From Unio delphinus (taxonomy: Eukaryota > Mollusca > Bivalvia > Unionida > Unionidae): 64,000 nt of DNA. The notes under the pieces were generated by a model that ran no database searches, was not told the DNA's origin, and saw nothing but the letters and a program-made list of their open reading frames with translations. Both the position numbers and the translations under genes were made by a program. Positions 11,612-23,678 of this stretch are shown here, one piece after another. Where the stretch lies: NCBI GenBank assembly GCA_029339505.1, contig JAQISU010000097.1, forward strand, positions 3,075,001-3,139,000. The letters run 5' to 3'. Each line of letters begins with the position of its first letter. Positions within the stretch are counted from its first letter, which is position 1.

Positions 11612-11958
11612 ATGATCATACACTACAACCATGATAAACCAACCAGCGTCTACGTAGTAAACTCACGATTTCCAGTTTATAGAGAGTACTATGGTGATGG
11701 TCTCGGTAATATCATTGCAGGGTTATTTGCAAGAATGGCTCCAAATGTGGAGCCGCTAGCAAAACAACTATCAATGAAAGCCATTGATGTTATTCGTGAT
11801 AAGGGTATTAGCGCTGTTGGAGATGCTGCCGGGAAAGCATTTTTAGCCGCTCGGGATAAACTAACAGCACTAGTTTGACGGCGAAAGAAACCGGGACCGT
11901 TACCATCTACAGCAGAAATGTCCGCGAGTGTTAGTAAAATAGTAAATAACGCAGTAGA
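11612..11958 (+). pseudogene. Membrane-active virion protein (pVI-like), truncated
   Basis: MIIHYNHDKPTSVYVVNSRF... matches the 149-residue protein at 33156 in element 2. An in-frame TGA at 11876 interrupts it. The C-terminus is lost through a deletion of about 290 bp relative to element 2, and its remaining end (...VNNAVD) continues in frame directly into the major capsid protein. The Gly/Ala-rich amphipathic centre resembles adenovirus pVI-type lytic segments; this comparison is an inference. Confidence 0.7.
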
Positions 11959-13225
11959 TCCTTGTGAAGCATTTATCGAAGTACAAGAACTCGTAACAAA
12001 TGTCGCAGCTCATACACCATACGCAGATGACCAACTTGTCCGAGTGGAGTTTGTCAATAATGGGATCATGGCGTTATTTACTAGCGCTAGATATCTCATC
12101 GATGGAAAAAAAATTGAAACCATTGAGAATGATGTTGATGTTGCTACAACAATAATAGGTTTAGCAAGATATTCTGACGATTATACAAGACCGGCAGGTC
12201 CATCTATGATGTTTGCTAAGGATATTACTGATCACCCTAATCACTCTCCGTATATTAAAATACGAACACCACAAGCTACTGCAATTGACCCAGGCTACCC
12301 CGATACTTATGAACACCGAGCTAGACCAGGTGCTGCGTTTGATATTGTCGGAAGCGCTAATACCGATTACAATTTAGGATATGCAACGCGCAAAGCAATG
12401 CCACAAGGAGAGCGTCGAAGATTTTCATGCGCGATTCCACTGCATCATATATTTGGATTCTGCAGAAATGTCCGAAAAGTCATCTATGGAGCAAAGCATA
12501 CGGTAGTACTCGTGCGAAAGGGTAATGATGTTGATGCAATTTGGCGAGGTGCTGGTGTTGCTGAGGGTAAAGTTAGATTCTTTACACTATCACTGTGGAT
12601 GCCAGTGTTGACTCCATCAATCACCACAGAGGGGAAATTACTATCATCTATGGAACAAGGAGGATAGTCGTTGTTGAGTTGGTTATCGGTGTCAACAGAT
12701 ACTATAGATTCTAATATCACTAATACATTTACATGGCATCTGTCAGCGCGTCAAGGTGTTTCAAGTCCGCGTCATATATTTGTTGCGCTACAGAATAGAG
12801 AGCGATTAAACAATCAAGAACACAGCCATATGATATTTGATAAATTAGGTGTTAAAGAAGTCTCACTGAGAATAAACGGCCAACAGGAACCATCCGAGGA
12901 TATACAACTGTATTACGACAACAATTATATTGCACGAGTGTATCATCGGTTGTTGACATATATGGCACGCGATCAAAATGTTGATACTGGTCTGCAAATA
13001 TCACAGTATGGTTTTAAGAATTTATATCCGATCTATTACTTTTCGTTGGAACATCTTGATTTAACAAGACAGTCCATCGTTGATATACACTTTAGAGCTC
13101 GTGTAGAAATCCCTGGTGGTGTTAATTATAGAGCGGTTGCTGTCATTCTTAGCGACAAATCAATGCTTCTCGAAGGTGTTGGTGGAAGAATGAGAGTGAT
13201 AGATGCACCAGTGGAAAACATGTAA
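11959..13225 (+). pseudogene. Major capsid protein (double jelly-roll), N-truncated, one stop
   Basis: Aligned with element 2's capsid protein (33646-35043) from PCEAFIE onward; about the first 54 residues are missing. A TAG at 12665 replaces a Lys codon, otherwise the frame is open to VDAPVENM at 13225. Conserved blocks include ATTIIGLARYSDDYT, PLHHIFGFCRNVRKVIYGAKH and INGQQEPSEDIQLYY. The family resembles the Polinton capsid proteins annotated in animals as F54H12.2-like. It would form the pseudo-hexameric capsomers. Confidence 0.85.
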
Positions 13226-13272
13226 TTGAAAATCCTTCAAATTTTTCCATTAGATCAATCTGCTATTGTATA

Positions 13273-13785
13273 ATGAAATACAGTTATATTATTGTTGCGT
13301 TAACTCCCGGTCAACTCAAGAAATTGCAATCGGAATCAGCTAAAAAATGCGGAACCACAATAACACTGAAACCCAATCAGATGACTGGTGGTCAGAATAA
13401 GTTGTCGTTGACAACTCGTCAAGTAAAACACTTCAATGATGCTTTCAAAGATAAAAAGGGCGTTCAGATCACTCTCTCTGCAGCTGAGATCAGCGACATG
13501 AAAAAATCAGGCGGTATATTCCCGTTGTTAGCTGCGTTACCAGCATTGATTGCTGAGGCTGCCCCAGCGGTGGCTAAAGCGGCGGCGTTAGGAGCCGTTG
13601 GTACCGCGGCAGGAATGGCACTAAAGAAAGCAACTGGACAGAGATATAAAAAAAGAAGGGAAAAGGTCTAAGACTGCCAGGAGCTCCGTATTCATGGTAC
13701 AGCGGAAAGGGTCTAAGACTACCTGGAACTCCGTATTCATGGTACAGCGGAAAAGGTATAAGACTACCAGGAACGGTTTATTAAC
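13273..13785 (+). pseudogene. Small hydrophobic virion protein (pX-like), C-terminal frameshift
   Basis: 132 residues are open from 13273. They match the 153-residue element 2 protein at 35084, with the same hydrophobic Ala-rich segment (GGIFPLLAALPALIAEAAPA) and KKATG tail. A frame change near 13650-13670 cuts off the C-terminal repeats. The 45-bp repeats encoding GLRLPGxPYSWYSGK are still visible in another frame at about 13668-13785, with two full copies and a partial third (element 2 has one and a part). Confidence 0.75.
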
Positions 13786-13834
13786 CCAGAAATCTTCGAT
13801 TGTGGAATCTTTGATCGAAGAGTCTTTGACTCCA

Positions 13835-14252
13835 ATGTCCAATTTTGATTTACTCGATGCTGCTAAAAAGCTCGCGATTAAAACCTTCAGAGGCGTCTTT
13901 ATGAAAGATCAGTTGCCGACACAACCAAATAGAGTTGAAACCGGAATCATTAATCTCGATAACAGCACAGGACCCGGAGCCCATTGGGTTGCATACGCGA
14001 TTGATCCGCGTGTGATTGTTTATTTTGATTCATATGGATTAGCGCCGCCGAAGGAATTTAATCGCTATATAAACCGCTTAAAACTCCTCGTTGGTATTCC
14101 ACGCTAGCAACACAACAAATAAATGATCCACCAATATGCGGCCGTGAAGTATTAAATGTCCTTAACGCTATTTCAGCATCTGGAAAACCACCACTTGTCG
14201 TCGTAAATGAATACACCAGCAATCGCTGGAAATCAAAGATTTTAGAGAGAGA
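13835..14252 (+). pseudogene. Adenain-type cysteine protease, broken
   Basis: MSNFDLLDAAKKLAIK begins at 13835. The catalytic His is present in GPGAHWVAY and the Asp in YFDSYGLAPP, unlike element 2 where His is Leu. The frame breaks near 14080-14105, before the Cys box (PPICGREVLNVL, readable in another frame near 14130). The end of the gene is also eroded. Adenain-like proteases process virion precursors in adenoviruses, Polintons and adintoviruses. Confidence 0.82.
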
Positions 14253-14269
14253 AAGAGTTTTACAATAAC

Positions 14270-15180
14270 ATGATTGATATTTGGGGAAGACCTCTATCAG
14301 CGCTGAAGAAACCCTCCGCCGATGGCACTGCAACCGGTGATATAAAAAAATAATCGAAGATGAAATCACTGAGATTTTGAACTTAGGAAGTGTTGACCCC
14401 GGGGAAATAGTTGTATTTCAAGATCGTCAGGGTAAATTGAAATCTAGTAATGTTTCCCTGGATGATATTTTAGTTAAACAACGAGACGCAACCGAAGGCA
14501 CTATCGCGTTATTTTCCGATCAGGGTAAACTCAAACCAGGTGTACTCGTTTCAACTATCATTGATAGAATTAACAATATTGACAAGCCGTTACTAGATTT
14601 CCTTGGTAATCCTCCAGTGACCATACCAAATCTTACATCGATAAAAACTTATATGTTGGAACTAACAGCACTTCAAGTCAAATACGCAGATCACGTTAAA
14701 AAGTTTACATCGTTTCGGAAAAATATCATTGATAAATTCTTTGCAATCACGCTGGATAAAATTGATATAAAACTTCCTGATATTAAAAAATCCATCGATG
14801 AGATGAAAAACACCATCGAGGCAATCAGGGAAGATGCAACGAGGATGATAACAATCGTTGAAAAAACAAAAATCCCTCATGCGAAATCTAACAACGTAAC
14901 ATACACGATCCAACACGGATCATTTGCGTGGACACCTACAAACAACAAATTAGATATCACTGCAACCGTCAAGGGTATTTATCGATTAACACTAGTGACG
15001 CCAACTCAATTTAATATATCATCGTCGAGTTCATCTGGGGTCAACAATACGATATCGACGATCATCGACAAGGATACAACCGAACAGTTCACGATATCAG
15101 CCACTGATAAGAATTTGGCTAGGGTTTCATTAACATGGTATGTGGAATTCGTAGCGGATTTGAGTAAACAACTTAATTGA
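14270..15180 (+). pseudogene. Fibre-like virion protein, short form, frameshifted
   Basis: The gene begins MIDIWGRPL like 36061 in element 2. A one-base loss near 14350 (after GDIKK) shifts the frame; the rest is open at 14377-15180 (267 codons). The conserved head IVVFQDRQGKLKSSNVSL is present. Only two of the FxG-type stalk repeats are seen, against six in element 2, and the heptad block is missing. The C-terminal 110 residues (from about VTYTIQHGSFAWTP) form a beta-rich domain. A role in receptor binding is inferred. Confidence 0.68.
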
Positions 15181-15204
15181 AATCGTAAATGATTTGAGAA
15201 TAAA

Positions 15205-15585
15205 ATGACAACGTCACAACAATATCGCTATGATCAGGTCAGAGAATTTCAAAATAGACTCAAAACCCTCACTGAGGAGTATCAAATAAAAATAAAGAAA
15301 TACCGACGAAGAATCACCGCAATTGATGTTACCGTGTACTCGGTGAGTGATGTAATCGCTGGGACTGGTATAATACTCTCATCGGTGACAATGATTGCCC
15401 CGATAGTTGTTCCCGTTGTAATATCTGCGGTGACAACAATCGCGGGAATTATTTCGATTATAACAAAAAAAATATCATCATGCAGCAAGCGTAAACTGCA
15501 GAATTACTTAATTAAATTTAATGTTGTATCAACCGCGTACTCGCAATTATCCTCGATGATATCGTCGTCGCTCGATGATACATGA
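15205..15585 (+). pseudogene. Coiled-coil and two-helix membrane protein, C-truncated
   Basis: MTTSQQYRYDQVREFQNRLKTL starts a charged helix (residues about 5-45), followed by two hydrophobic segments (about 48-88) with a KKISSCS motif after them. The stop TGA at 15583-15585 replaces the Thr-Ile codons of element 2 (37730-38275). The same frame continues beyond it. It overlaps a tandem duplication shared with element 2. I do not recognise the family; a virion membrane role is possible. Confidence 0.65.
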
Positions 15586-15587
15586 AT

Positions 15588-15830
15588 ATCCGATAGTGAG
15601 TTCTCAGCGATGGTAAGTATTTATGATTTCGCGATGTCGAAATTAGAGCGACAACATGAATATAATAACAATGACAACACCTCAGGAACTACTTCAACGA
15701 ATAGTGGAGAATACAAACCCAGTACAAACCAGCCTGATCTCAATAACCTCAACGATATCCGATAGTAAGTTCTCAGTGATGGTAGTATTTAATGATTCCG
15801 CGATATCAAAATTAGAAATACAACATGAAT
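15588..15830. repeat. Tandem duplication of about 165 bp at a gene junction
   Basis: The segment gatagtgagttctcagcgatgg...gaatataataacaatgacaac (from 15592) is repeated from about 15754. It carries the end of the membrane protein and the start of the penton gene. Element 2 has the same duplication (38108-38360), so it predates the split of the two lineages. Confidence 0.85.
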
Positions 15831-15839
15831 ATAATAACG

Positions 15840-18570
15840 ATGACAACACCGCAGGAACTTCTTCAACGAATAGTAAAGAATACCGAACCGATTCAACAAA
15901 TAACAGAAAATACCACACCGATGAGGACCAGCATGATATCGATAACCTCAACGAATCCTGAATTCAGTGTTAATTTCCCGATTCAGATTTCCGTAAAGGA
16001 GATCGCGTTAGCAAAACTACGAATGTACCATAGCTGGCCTAATATCAGATCGGTAGCATTTGGCGGTCAACAACCGAATAATTCCTTGGTGTTTGCGAAT
16101 AAAAATAAACCCGATGGAACTCCAGACTGGAACGTTGTTTCGATACCATCTGGGTCATATAAAATTGAACAAATCAATGCTGAATTCCAGCGTAGAATAA
16201 AATCAATTACTGGAGCAGCAGAATCGAAAATCGCTATAACGGTTCATGGGCCGACGTTATCATCTGCGATCGAGATAAACTCACCTAGTTATGTCGTAGA
16301 TATCTATCAGAGCTCAATAAGAACTATACTGGGATGGCCTGAAATCCCACCTCGACAAGTTAACATACCACCTGAACCACAAAAATCTCATTATGTCACC
16401 GACAGGATAAAATCTGATAATCCAATAAAAAGCTATAGAGATTTCAATAAGTCGTATTTTTTCAGTAGTGTAGAATATGAGAACGGCCAAAGTGATCATC
16501 ATTTTGCTAACTGGGATAAAATCACTGAAAATTTCACATCGCTCAATTTCGATATTTCGATATTGTTAATATCTCTTAAATCCGGTTGTTTTACCCGAGA
16601 TGAATTTATCAGTGTCGTAGAAACATGTAATAAAATCATCAATGACATGGAAATATTTCATTTGCAAATTATTCAAGGGGTATTAGATGACGATAATCCT
16701 AAAACGAGAACAGAGTTTGCGATGAAAAGTAATATACGCGTAGAAGATATTCCTGGGTTTAAACTACGCGGATATAATATCTTAGAACTACAAAAAGCTC
16801 TCAATGATGCCATCAATGAAGGTTTCTAAAAAATCCATGACGTATGGAGAAAAAAAAGAGCACCACAACCACAAATAACTATCCTGGCACATTATAATGA
16901 CCAAGACGGCAGTGGTAGGCATATCGCTCCGTTCTTATATATTGGTAGTCTCTCGAGTCGAGGAAGACAAGTTGCGCACTTTCCTTCAACGATGGACGCG
17001 CATGTGACTCCGGAGTCCGAATTCCGATACACACATGCGATTGCAGGTGGGGCATGGGACACCGGTGGTTGTTGGTATCTGGGATACATTTCTGTGGCGT
17101 CTCTCACGGGTTTCAGCAAGACGCTAGCGACGGTCAGCCTCAAAGGAGGAACAGGCTTTTCTGGTCAGGGCTCGCCAATGCTTTCTGTCTGAGGCAGCGA
17201 GTTCGAGCTGGCGTGGATGAAGGTCTGCCCACTTGATGTTTGTCTTGAGGTTGTCTTTGTACCTCTTGTGAGGGCGGCCTTGGTTTCGGTTCCACAGGAA
17301 TAGCTCGCCATAGAACAACTGCTTTGGGATTCTGCTTTGATCCATGCGGATGACATGGCCAGTCCATCGAAGCTGGGCCTGGATTATTTTGGCTTCGATG
17401 CTTGTTGTGTTGGCTCTATCAAGTACTTCCAGGCTGGTGATTCGGTCCTGCCACTTGATCCGCATGATGGATCTCAAGGAGCGCTGGTGGAATTGTTCTA
17501 ACTGTCTGATGTGCCTTCTGTAGAGTGTCCACGTTTCACAGCCATATAATAGAGACGTGAGGACAACTGCATTGTACACCTTCAGCTTTGTTGACAGACG
17601 TATGTCCTTGTGCTGCAAGACCTTGGTTTGGAGTCGTCCTAGTGCTTGACTGGCTTTTTGGGTCCTCGCAGTGATCTCTTTGTCCAGAGAGCCATCACTA
17701 GATATTGTGCTGCCAAGGTATTTGAAACTGTCCACATTCTTCAGCTGCGTGTCGCCAATGGTGATACAGGGTTGCGAATGGACAGTGTTTGGGGCGGGCT
17801 GGAAGATGACTTCTGTCTTTCCTAGACTGATTGTGAGTCCAAATAGGTTAGAGGCTTCAGAGAATCTGTCCACGATTGCTTGTAGGTGAGTCTCTTCATG
17901 GGCCATGAGGGCGCAGTCATCTGCAAAGAGTGCATCAATGATGAGTCTTTCTAGTGTCTTGGTTTTTGCAGCTAGGCGACGGAGATCAAACACTGATCCA
18001 TCCAGGCGATACCTAATGTAGATGCCAGTGTCAATGTCCCGTATGGCATGGAGTAGTACCTGTGTGAAGAAGAGGTTGAAGAGTACTGGAGCGAGTACAC
18101 AACCCTGTTTAACACCATTAGATATGGGAATTTCTCTGAGGGTTCACCATCTGAGAGAATCTCTCCATTCATGTCAATGTGGAAGAGCCGGATGAGGTTG
18201 GTAAACTTTTGAGGACAACCAAGTTTCTTGAGTACTACCCACAGTGCATCTCTGTTTACTGTATCGAAAGCCGTTCAACGTGAATATAACCTCGGTGATA
18301 GCGATAAATTTAGTATGTGACATTATCGAAGGAAGCTATCAAATAAATCTCGAGCGATCAAATCAAGCTCAGCAGGGATATATTTTGTATTCATTTGCAC
18401 GAACAGCTCCTCCAGGATTTCTAATAATCGAGGATCCAACTAATCCAGTCTATATGCAATGTCATAATGATTCGCTAACGAGAATTAATTTCAGACTCAC
18501 TGACCAGTTAAATAATCTAATTGATTTACGCGGCGAAGTCTTACAAATTAGTCTGTTTGTAAAATCCTAA
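15840..18570 (+). pseudogene. Penton/minor capsid protein, split by a LINE insertion
   Basis: MTTPQELLQRIV starts at 15840. The frame is open to a TAA at 16827 and continues to HIAPF at 16934, where a LINE interrupts it. The C-terminal jelly-roll part resumes at 18277 and ends with SLFVKS at 18570. Key blocks are NSLVFANKNKPDGTPDW, GWPEIPP, LYSFARTAPPGFLI and INFRLTDQLNNLIDLRGE. This matches the conserved C-terminus of Polinton minor capsid proteins, which occupy capsid vertices. Element 2's homologue is at 38347-39681. Confidence 0.85.
16935..18270 (-). mobile_element. 5'-truncated non-LTR retrotransposon (LINE)
   Basis: Inserted in the penton gene with a ccgttc duplication at 16929-16934 and 18271-18276. 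On the minus strand it encodes the reverse transcriptase from DTVNRDALW, then NGVKQGCVLAP, the catalytic FADD box (ALFADDCALMAH), the thumb region (YLGSTIS, LLYGCETW) and a C-terminal tail. The 5' half (endonuclease) is missing. A frameshift near 18130 splits the RT; the main open part is 17124-17993. The clade is probably RTE/L2-like; this needs a search. Its insertion postdates the arrival of element 1. Confidence 0.88.
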
Positions 18571-18618
18571 AGACTTTCATCATAGTGATTTTCATCGTAA
18601 AATATCAGGTTAAACCAT

Positions 18619-18768
18619 AGCAGCAGAGGGGGCGGCGACAACGACCATGGCATCTTCGAGGAAGACTCAGTTTACCAAACTGACACTTGTCGGATTCACT
18701 TTTCGAGGAAGCCTCAGTTTGCTAAAAAGATGCCTATAAAAGTTGTCCGATTCGCCTCCTCTGCTGCT
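18619..18768 (-). repeat. Right terminal inverted repeat of element 1
   Basis: Reverse complement of the left TIR with seven differences by eye, all transitions. It begins with agcagcagagggggc on its inner side and ends with cctcctctgctgct at the outer terminus. Similarity with the left side extends a few bases inward (gguttaacc-like, atgggttaacc versus atggtttaacc). Confidence 0.95.
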
Positions 18769-18773
18769 TCACT
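18769..18773. other. Right target-site duplication of element 1 (tcact)
   Basis: Matches tcatt at 1956-1960 at 4 of 5 bases. The boundary is set by the last base of the terminal ctgctgct. Confidence 0.6.
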
Positions 18774-21700
18774 CTATATCTGTGTACATTTTCAATTGTA
18801 TATTCTTTGTTATCTTCATATATTTTTTCAATATAATTTTAGACAAGGAATGAATAAATTTGGTATTTTCTAAATGTAATTTCTTTACTTTTTCAGCCAC
18901 AGATAAACTCGCACTTTCGATTAATTAATTATTCATTAAATAATGTCATGTATATGGTAAAAAAGATACCTTACTAACCCTATTTATCAATCAACACTAA
19001 ATCTGCTCCCACAGTTTCGAACATTTTGAGAAAGAAATATATTTTTATATTTACCTCGTCTAATTCAATAACACCAAAAATAATATATTGACATTATTTT
19101 ATTCGCATTAGACATAGAACAAGTGCCTATTTAGTCACAAAACCACGATATGCATAATAAATAATGGAAAAAAAGAGTTTTGGGGTTGTCGACATAAATA
19201 CCTTACTTTACGGAAAAGTGGGCACTGTACCAAGGGTAAACATTTATACAACATGACTCCACATCCCCCAAAAAATCCAAAAAAACTGAAAATGTGTTCG
19301 TATTACGCTCTCAAGGTTTATATTAAGTTTGCTATTTTATTTCTTTCTACTTGATCCGTATTGTACAATTTAGTCATCACTAGTACGATTGTTGTGTTAT
19401 AGTTTCTCATAAACGCATCACAATTTTAATGAAATGACCACAACTCTGGGTGACATTTTTTTAAAATCCTGTTTTAAACTGAAAAATTTCAAATCAGGAA
19501 AATATGGTGGACCGGATGGAATAATAGTGGAAATGAGAGCAGGCATAACTTTAAACGTAAGGATTTGTTATGTCGGATACTTAAAATTTTGTGAAACCAG
19601 AAACTTTCCTGAACAACATTATCTGCACATTACGCAAAATGCTTCTTCATCAGACATCGCTATACTTCCCCGAATTTTTTACTCTATCGATCAAGCAAAA
19701 AAAAAATCGTTGACGCTCAGTTACCAATGGTATCGGTGTAAAAATGTTTAACATTCTGGTCTTGATGTACAATAATATGTTTTAGTCGATTAAAATACCA
19801 ATATGTTTTCATGTTGGGACTTTTGCCATTTTAAATGATAGAATAACGAATATATGTGTTGGAGACTTTGAAGTGTAACGAATTTGTAAATATCATGATT
19901 ATAAAGCTTATAATGCTGGAGATGATAACGTAAGACCAATAAAATTCATGTTGATGATTTTGCTAGTGAGTTACATGATGTACAATTAAAATCAAGTTAA
20001 TATGTTTCGAAATTCTGATTTAAATGTTAGCTTATCAGCCTGTATTCAAATAAGCAACAATCAATGTAGTTGATTTAGGGATAGTCATAAATGGTGGTAG
20101 CAACATTGGATCATGTATTTATATAGCAAAACATACTGTGGTATAATCATTGTTGCCAGATACTTTTTTCAATTCCATTACAAAGCAGGCCAAAAAACAC
20201 CCAATTTATATATTAAAATCTGAAGAGTAATAAGAACCAAATACCATAAATTTAACAATATTATAACAGTGATAAAGTGATAATAGTGCATCCGCCATAC
20301 AGGCTACAGTTACCAGAATTAATATGCTAATGATATGTTAGCTTAATTGAAATTTGAAATTAGAAGCGCGCTTCGTTCTTCGTGTTCCGGAATTTCAACA
20401 AACAAAAAAACAATGTGAGATACATCTATGGAGATACATCCATAATAATGGATTCATTAAGATTTTTAGATATTATCCTCACTAGCGCCAATTTGAAATT
20501 GAATGCGGATAATTTAATAGCAATTTGATGCAGCCCAAATTACGGCGACACAAATCAGAAACCAGCCCAAAAAACCGCAATCCCGCAATCTAAAAAAATT
20601 TCACGCAAACAAATTTCGAAAGAAGCTCAATTGGGCGAAAAAACCGCGGATCTGGCAACCTTGGGCATACCATTTTATCAAAGAATTAAAAAAGAAAGGA
20701 TTTAGCACAGACATAAACGTTCCAGCCTGATACCTTAACCAATCATTAAAATGATAGTTCAGTACAGCATTGATATAGAAAACGTAACCTAGATCTTCAT
20801 TATTGTAATACAGTAACACATACAAAAATAAGTATAACATTATCTCAATAACTAATACGAACAAATTGACAGATGGACTAAGAAAGGGATATATTCATTA
20901 GAGTACATTAATTGACAAACAAAACGTACCATTCTTATAGAGTATCTTCCAATGGAAAAGCTAAATCAAAAGGAAATAGAAATCTGATATTTAGGTAGAA
21001 CAGATACATAGATTGTAAGTGAATTAAAAGAATCAGATCATATTAGACAAAACGTGATCTGCACTTGCAATAACATTGACAAACGTGATAATATAACCAT
21101 CATAAGCATGTATTCTTGACATGATTTGTCTTCGTGGCGTGTCATGATAAAATGTGTGTACTCTCCTTAATTACCTGTAAGCTTCCATACCTAGCGTGTG
21201 TGTGTGTGTTTGTGTGTGTGTGTAAAGCCTTCCAACCGTCTGTCAATATTACAGTGATATTAATTATGTTTTCAACTTGTCACAGTTTAAAATTAGCATA
21301 AATAATGGTATAAAACCACCTTATTATATACATTTAGCAGTCTTCGTAGAGTTTAACGCAAAATAAATATCTCAATATCTAAACAAGTATTTCTTTGCGA
21401 GCTTGGTGTACAACATTTTCGTTGGAATAAAAGTGTGCACAAAGCCAGCGAATAAAACGTGTGAACAATAGATTTTAAATATTAAAAGGGCTATTACGCA
21501 ATGTTTTAGAAAAGATTTACACATCACATTAGTTTGTTAATATATAGATCCTGATAGGAAGGAAGTTCTTAAAATAATACAGAATGAATTTGAACAAAAT
21601 AAGTTTATTGATGATGCTAAACACACAAGTTTGTATTCAGCTAAATTTGCTGTACAAACGAAGAATAATTAAATAAAAATAGGATTGATAGTATAAAGCT

Positions 21701-21847
21701 TCTAATACACAAAATATAGTTGCGCAGAATATACAATTATGCTGGTTGTTTGCATCATCTACTGCATACGAAACATTTGTAAGAAATCTGAAATCATTCA
21801 TACATTTATGTATTTAAGAACATTGCACAATAATGACAGTTTACATT
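18774..21847. other. Non-coding host DNA
   Basis: AT-rich with no gene I can support. The longest unexplained open frame (19434-19751, 105 codons) has no recognisable domain. A short (GT)n tract lies at about 21199-21222. Confidence 0.6.
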
Positions 21848-22564
21848 TATACTGTACTGTGTTTATCCTTACCAACAGTACAGTGTTTATCCTTACCAGT
21901 ATTGTGTTTATCCTTACTAACAGTACTGTGTTTATCCTTACTAACAGAACTGTGTTTATTCTTACCAACAGTACAGTGTTTATCCTTACCAGTACTGTGT
22001 TTATCCTTACCAGTACTGTGTTTATCCTTCCCAACAGTACTGTGTTGATCCTTACCAACCAGTACTGTGTTTATCGCTACCAACAGCACTGTGTTTATCC
22101 TTACCAACAGTACTGTGTTTATCCTTACCAACAGTACTGTGTTTATCCTTACCAACCAGTACTGTGTTTATCCTTACCAGTACTGTGTTTATCCTTACCA
22201 GAACTGTGTTTATCCTTACTAACAGTACTGTGTTTATCCTTACTAACAGCACTGACTTTATCCTTACCAACAGTACTGTGTTTATCCTTACCAACAGTAC
22301 AGTGTTTATCCTTAACAGTACTGTGTTTATCCTTAACAGTACTGTGTTTATCCTTACCAGTACTGTGTTTATCCTTACCAACAGTACTGTGTTTATCCTT
22401 ACCAACCAGTACTGTGTTTATCCTTACCAACAGCACTGTGTTTATCCTTACCAACAGTACTGTGTTTATCCTTACCAACAGTACTGTGTTTATCCTTACC
22501 AACCAGTACTGTGTTTATCCTTACCAGTACTGTGTTTATCCTTACCAGAACTGTGTTTATACAT
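21848..22564. repeat. Minisatellite array A, 21/24/25-bp units
   Basis: About 30 copies of actgtgtttatccttaccag with variants ending aacagt (24), gt (21) or aaccagt (25). A rare variant with cactgactttatcc occurs once near 22248. All long open frames here, on both strands, are products of the repeat length and are not genes. Array B at 23166-23678 has the same units in inverted orientation. Confidence 0.95.
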
Positions 22565-23042
22565 TAAACCTATTTTTATGACTGCAGCTTGCAATTGAAG
22601 CTATGGCAGATTTGAATGTTCGTTGGAGATGCTAGTTATATACTAGATAGAGTAGTGTAACTTTTTTTTTTACAGTGAAACGAGTTTTGAATGACCGCTG
22701 CTATTTGAGATTACCTGTATTGTGAGACCAGTGTATCATTTTAGTTGCAAGCAGTATCAATATTTCTTACTTGCAAGAGAAACAATAGTCATCAGTTATG
22801 AGTGGAGAAGAAAACGGTAGCATCTAGGAAACGGTAAACGGTCTTCTATTCTTAGACTGAGTAAGAGAAAACCAACAAGTTTAGTAAAAGTAAGGAAACA
22901 AACAATTTATATATCTAGAATACAAAGTTACTCAGTTCCATTCCTGAATGTCCGAAGTACGAATAGCGTGGAATGTACCGATGTGCTAACAGTCTCTATG
23001 TATCACAACGACATAATCCAGAATAGCTTTAAATGAATTCAC
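22565..23042. other. Non-coding spacer between the inverted arrays
   Basis: Unique AT-rich sequence separating arrays A and B. No gene or repeat was recognised. Confidence 0.6.
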
Positions 23043-23165
23043 TATAATCCCAAACATTAATTGGACCAAAAGTACAAATAAGCTTTTATTAATTCACATG
23101 AATGCTTTAAATAAATAAATCCTCTAAAATTATTACTGAACTAAACGACTGATTTGACGAAAAAG
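23043..23165. repeat. 123-bp direct repeat, left copy flanking array B
   Basis: Begins tataatcccaaacatta and ends gacgaaaaag. It is repeated at 23679-23801 with about one difference. The two copies immediately bracket array B. Confidence 0.93.
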
Positions 23166-23678
23166 TACTGGTAAGGATAAACACAGTACTGTTAAGGATA
23201 AACACTGTACTGTTGGTAAGGATAAACACAGTACTGTTGGTAAGGATAAAGTCAGTGCTGTTAGTAAGGATAAACACAGTACTGTTAGTAAGGATAAACA
23301 CAGTTCTGGTAAGGATAAACACAGTACTGGTAAGGATAAACACAGTACTGGTTGGTAAGGATAAACACAGTACTGTTGGTAAGGATAAACACAGTACTGT
23401 TGGTAAGGATAAACACAGTGCTGTTGGTAACGATAAACACAGTACTGGTTGGTAAGGATAAACACAGTACTGTTGGTAAGGATAAACACAGTACTGGTAA
23501 GGATAAACACAGTACTGTTAAGGATAAACACTGTACTGTTGGTAAGGATAAACACAGTACTGTTGGTAAGGATAAAGTCAGTACTGTTAGTAAGGATAAA
23601 CACAGTACTGTTAGTAAGGATAAACACAGTACTGGTAAGGATAAACACAGTACTGGTAAGGATAAACACTGTACTGTT
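23166..23678. repeat. Minisatellite array B, inverted copy of array A
   Basis: About 22 copies of the reverse-complement unit (aaggataaacacagtactg...). The rare variant with aaagtcagt appears twice (near 23247 and 23574), which points to derivation from array A with internal duplication. It is flanked by the 123-bp direct repeats. With array A it forms a large potential stem with a loop of about 600 bp. Confidence 0.93.

Larger units (their letters stand above)
1961..18768 (+). mobile_element. Element 1: degraded Maverick/Polinton (adintovirus-like) provirus
   Basis: A 16.8-kb element bounded by 150-bp inverted terminal repeats. It carries decayed copies of the packaging ATPase, zinc ribbon-PLA2, integrase, polymerase-helicase, HNH endonuclease, capsid, protease, fibre and penton genes, in the same order and strands as element 2. 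Removing a LINE insertion of about 1.34 kb leaves about 15.5 kb, almost the length of element 2. Nearly every long gene has stops or frame breaks. The two TIRs differ at seven positions by eye, all transitions, so the copy is clearly older than element 2. It also has its own minisatellite (8455-9540) and a deletion that joins two virion genes near 11959. Confidence 0.93.

Noticed and set aside
17124..17993. Reverse transcriptase as part of the viral element
   Set aside because: It is bounded by its own 6-bp duplication, interrupts the penton gene and is absent from element 2.
19434..19751. Open frame of 105 codons as a host gene
   Set aside because: No domain, signal or splice context was recognised; composition matches the surrounding AT-rich DNA.
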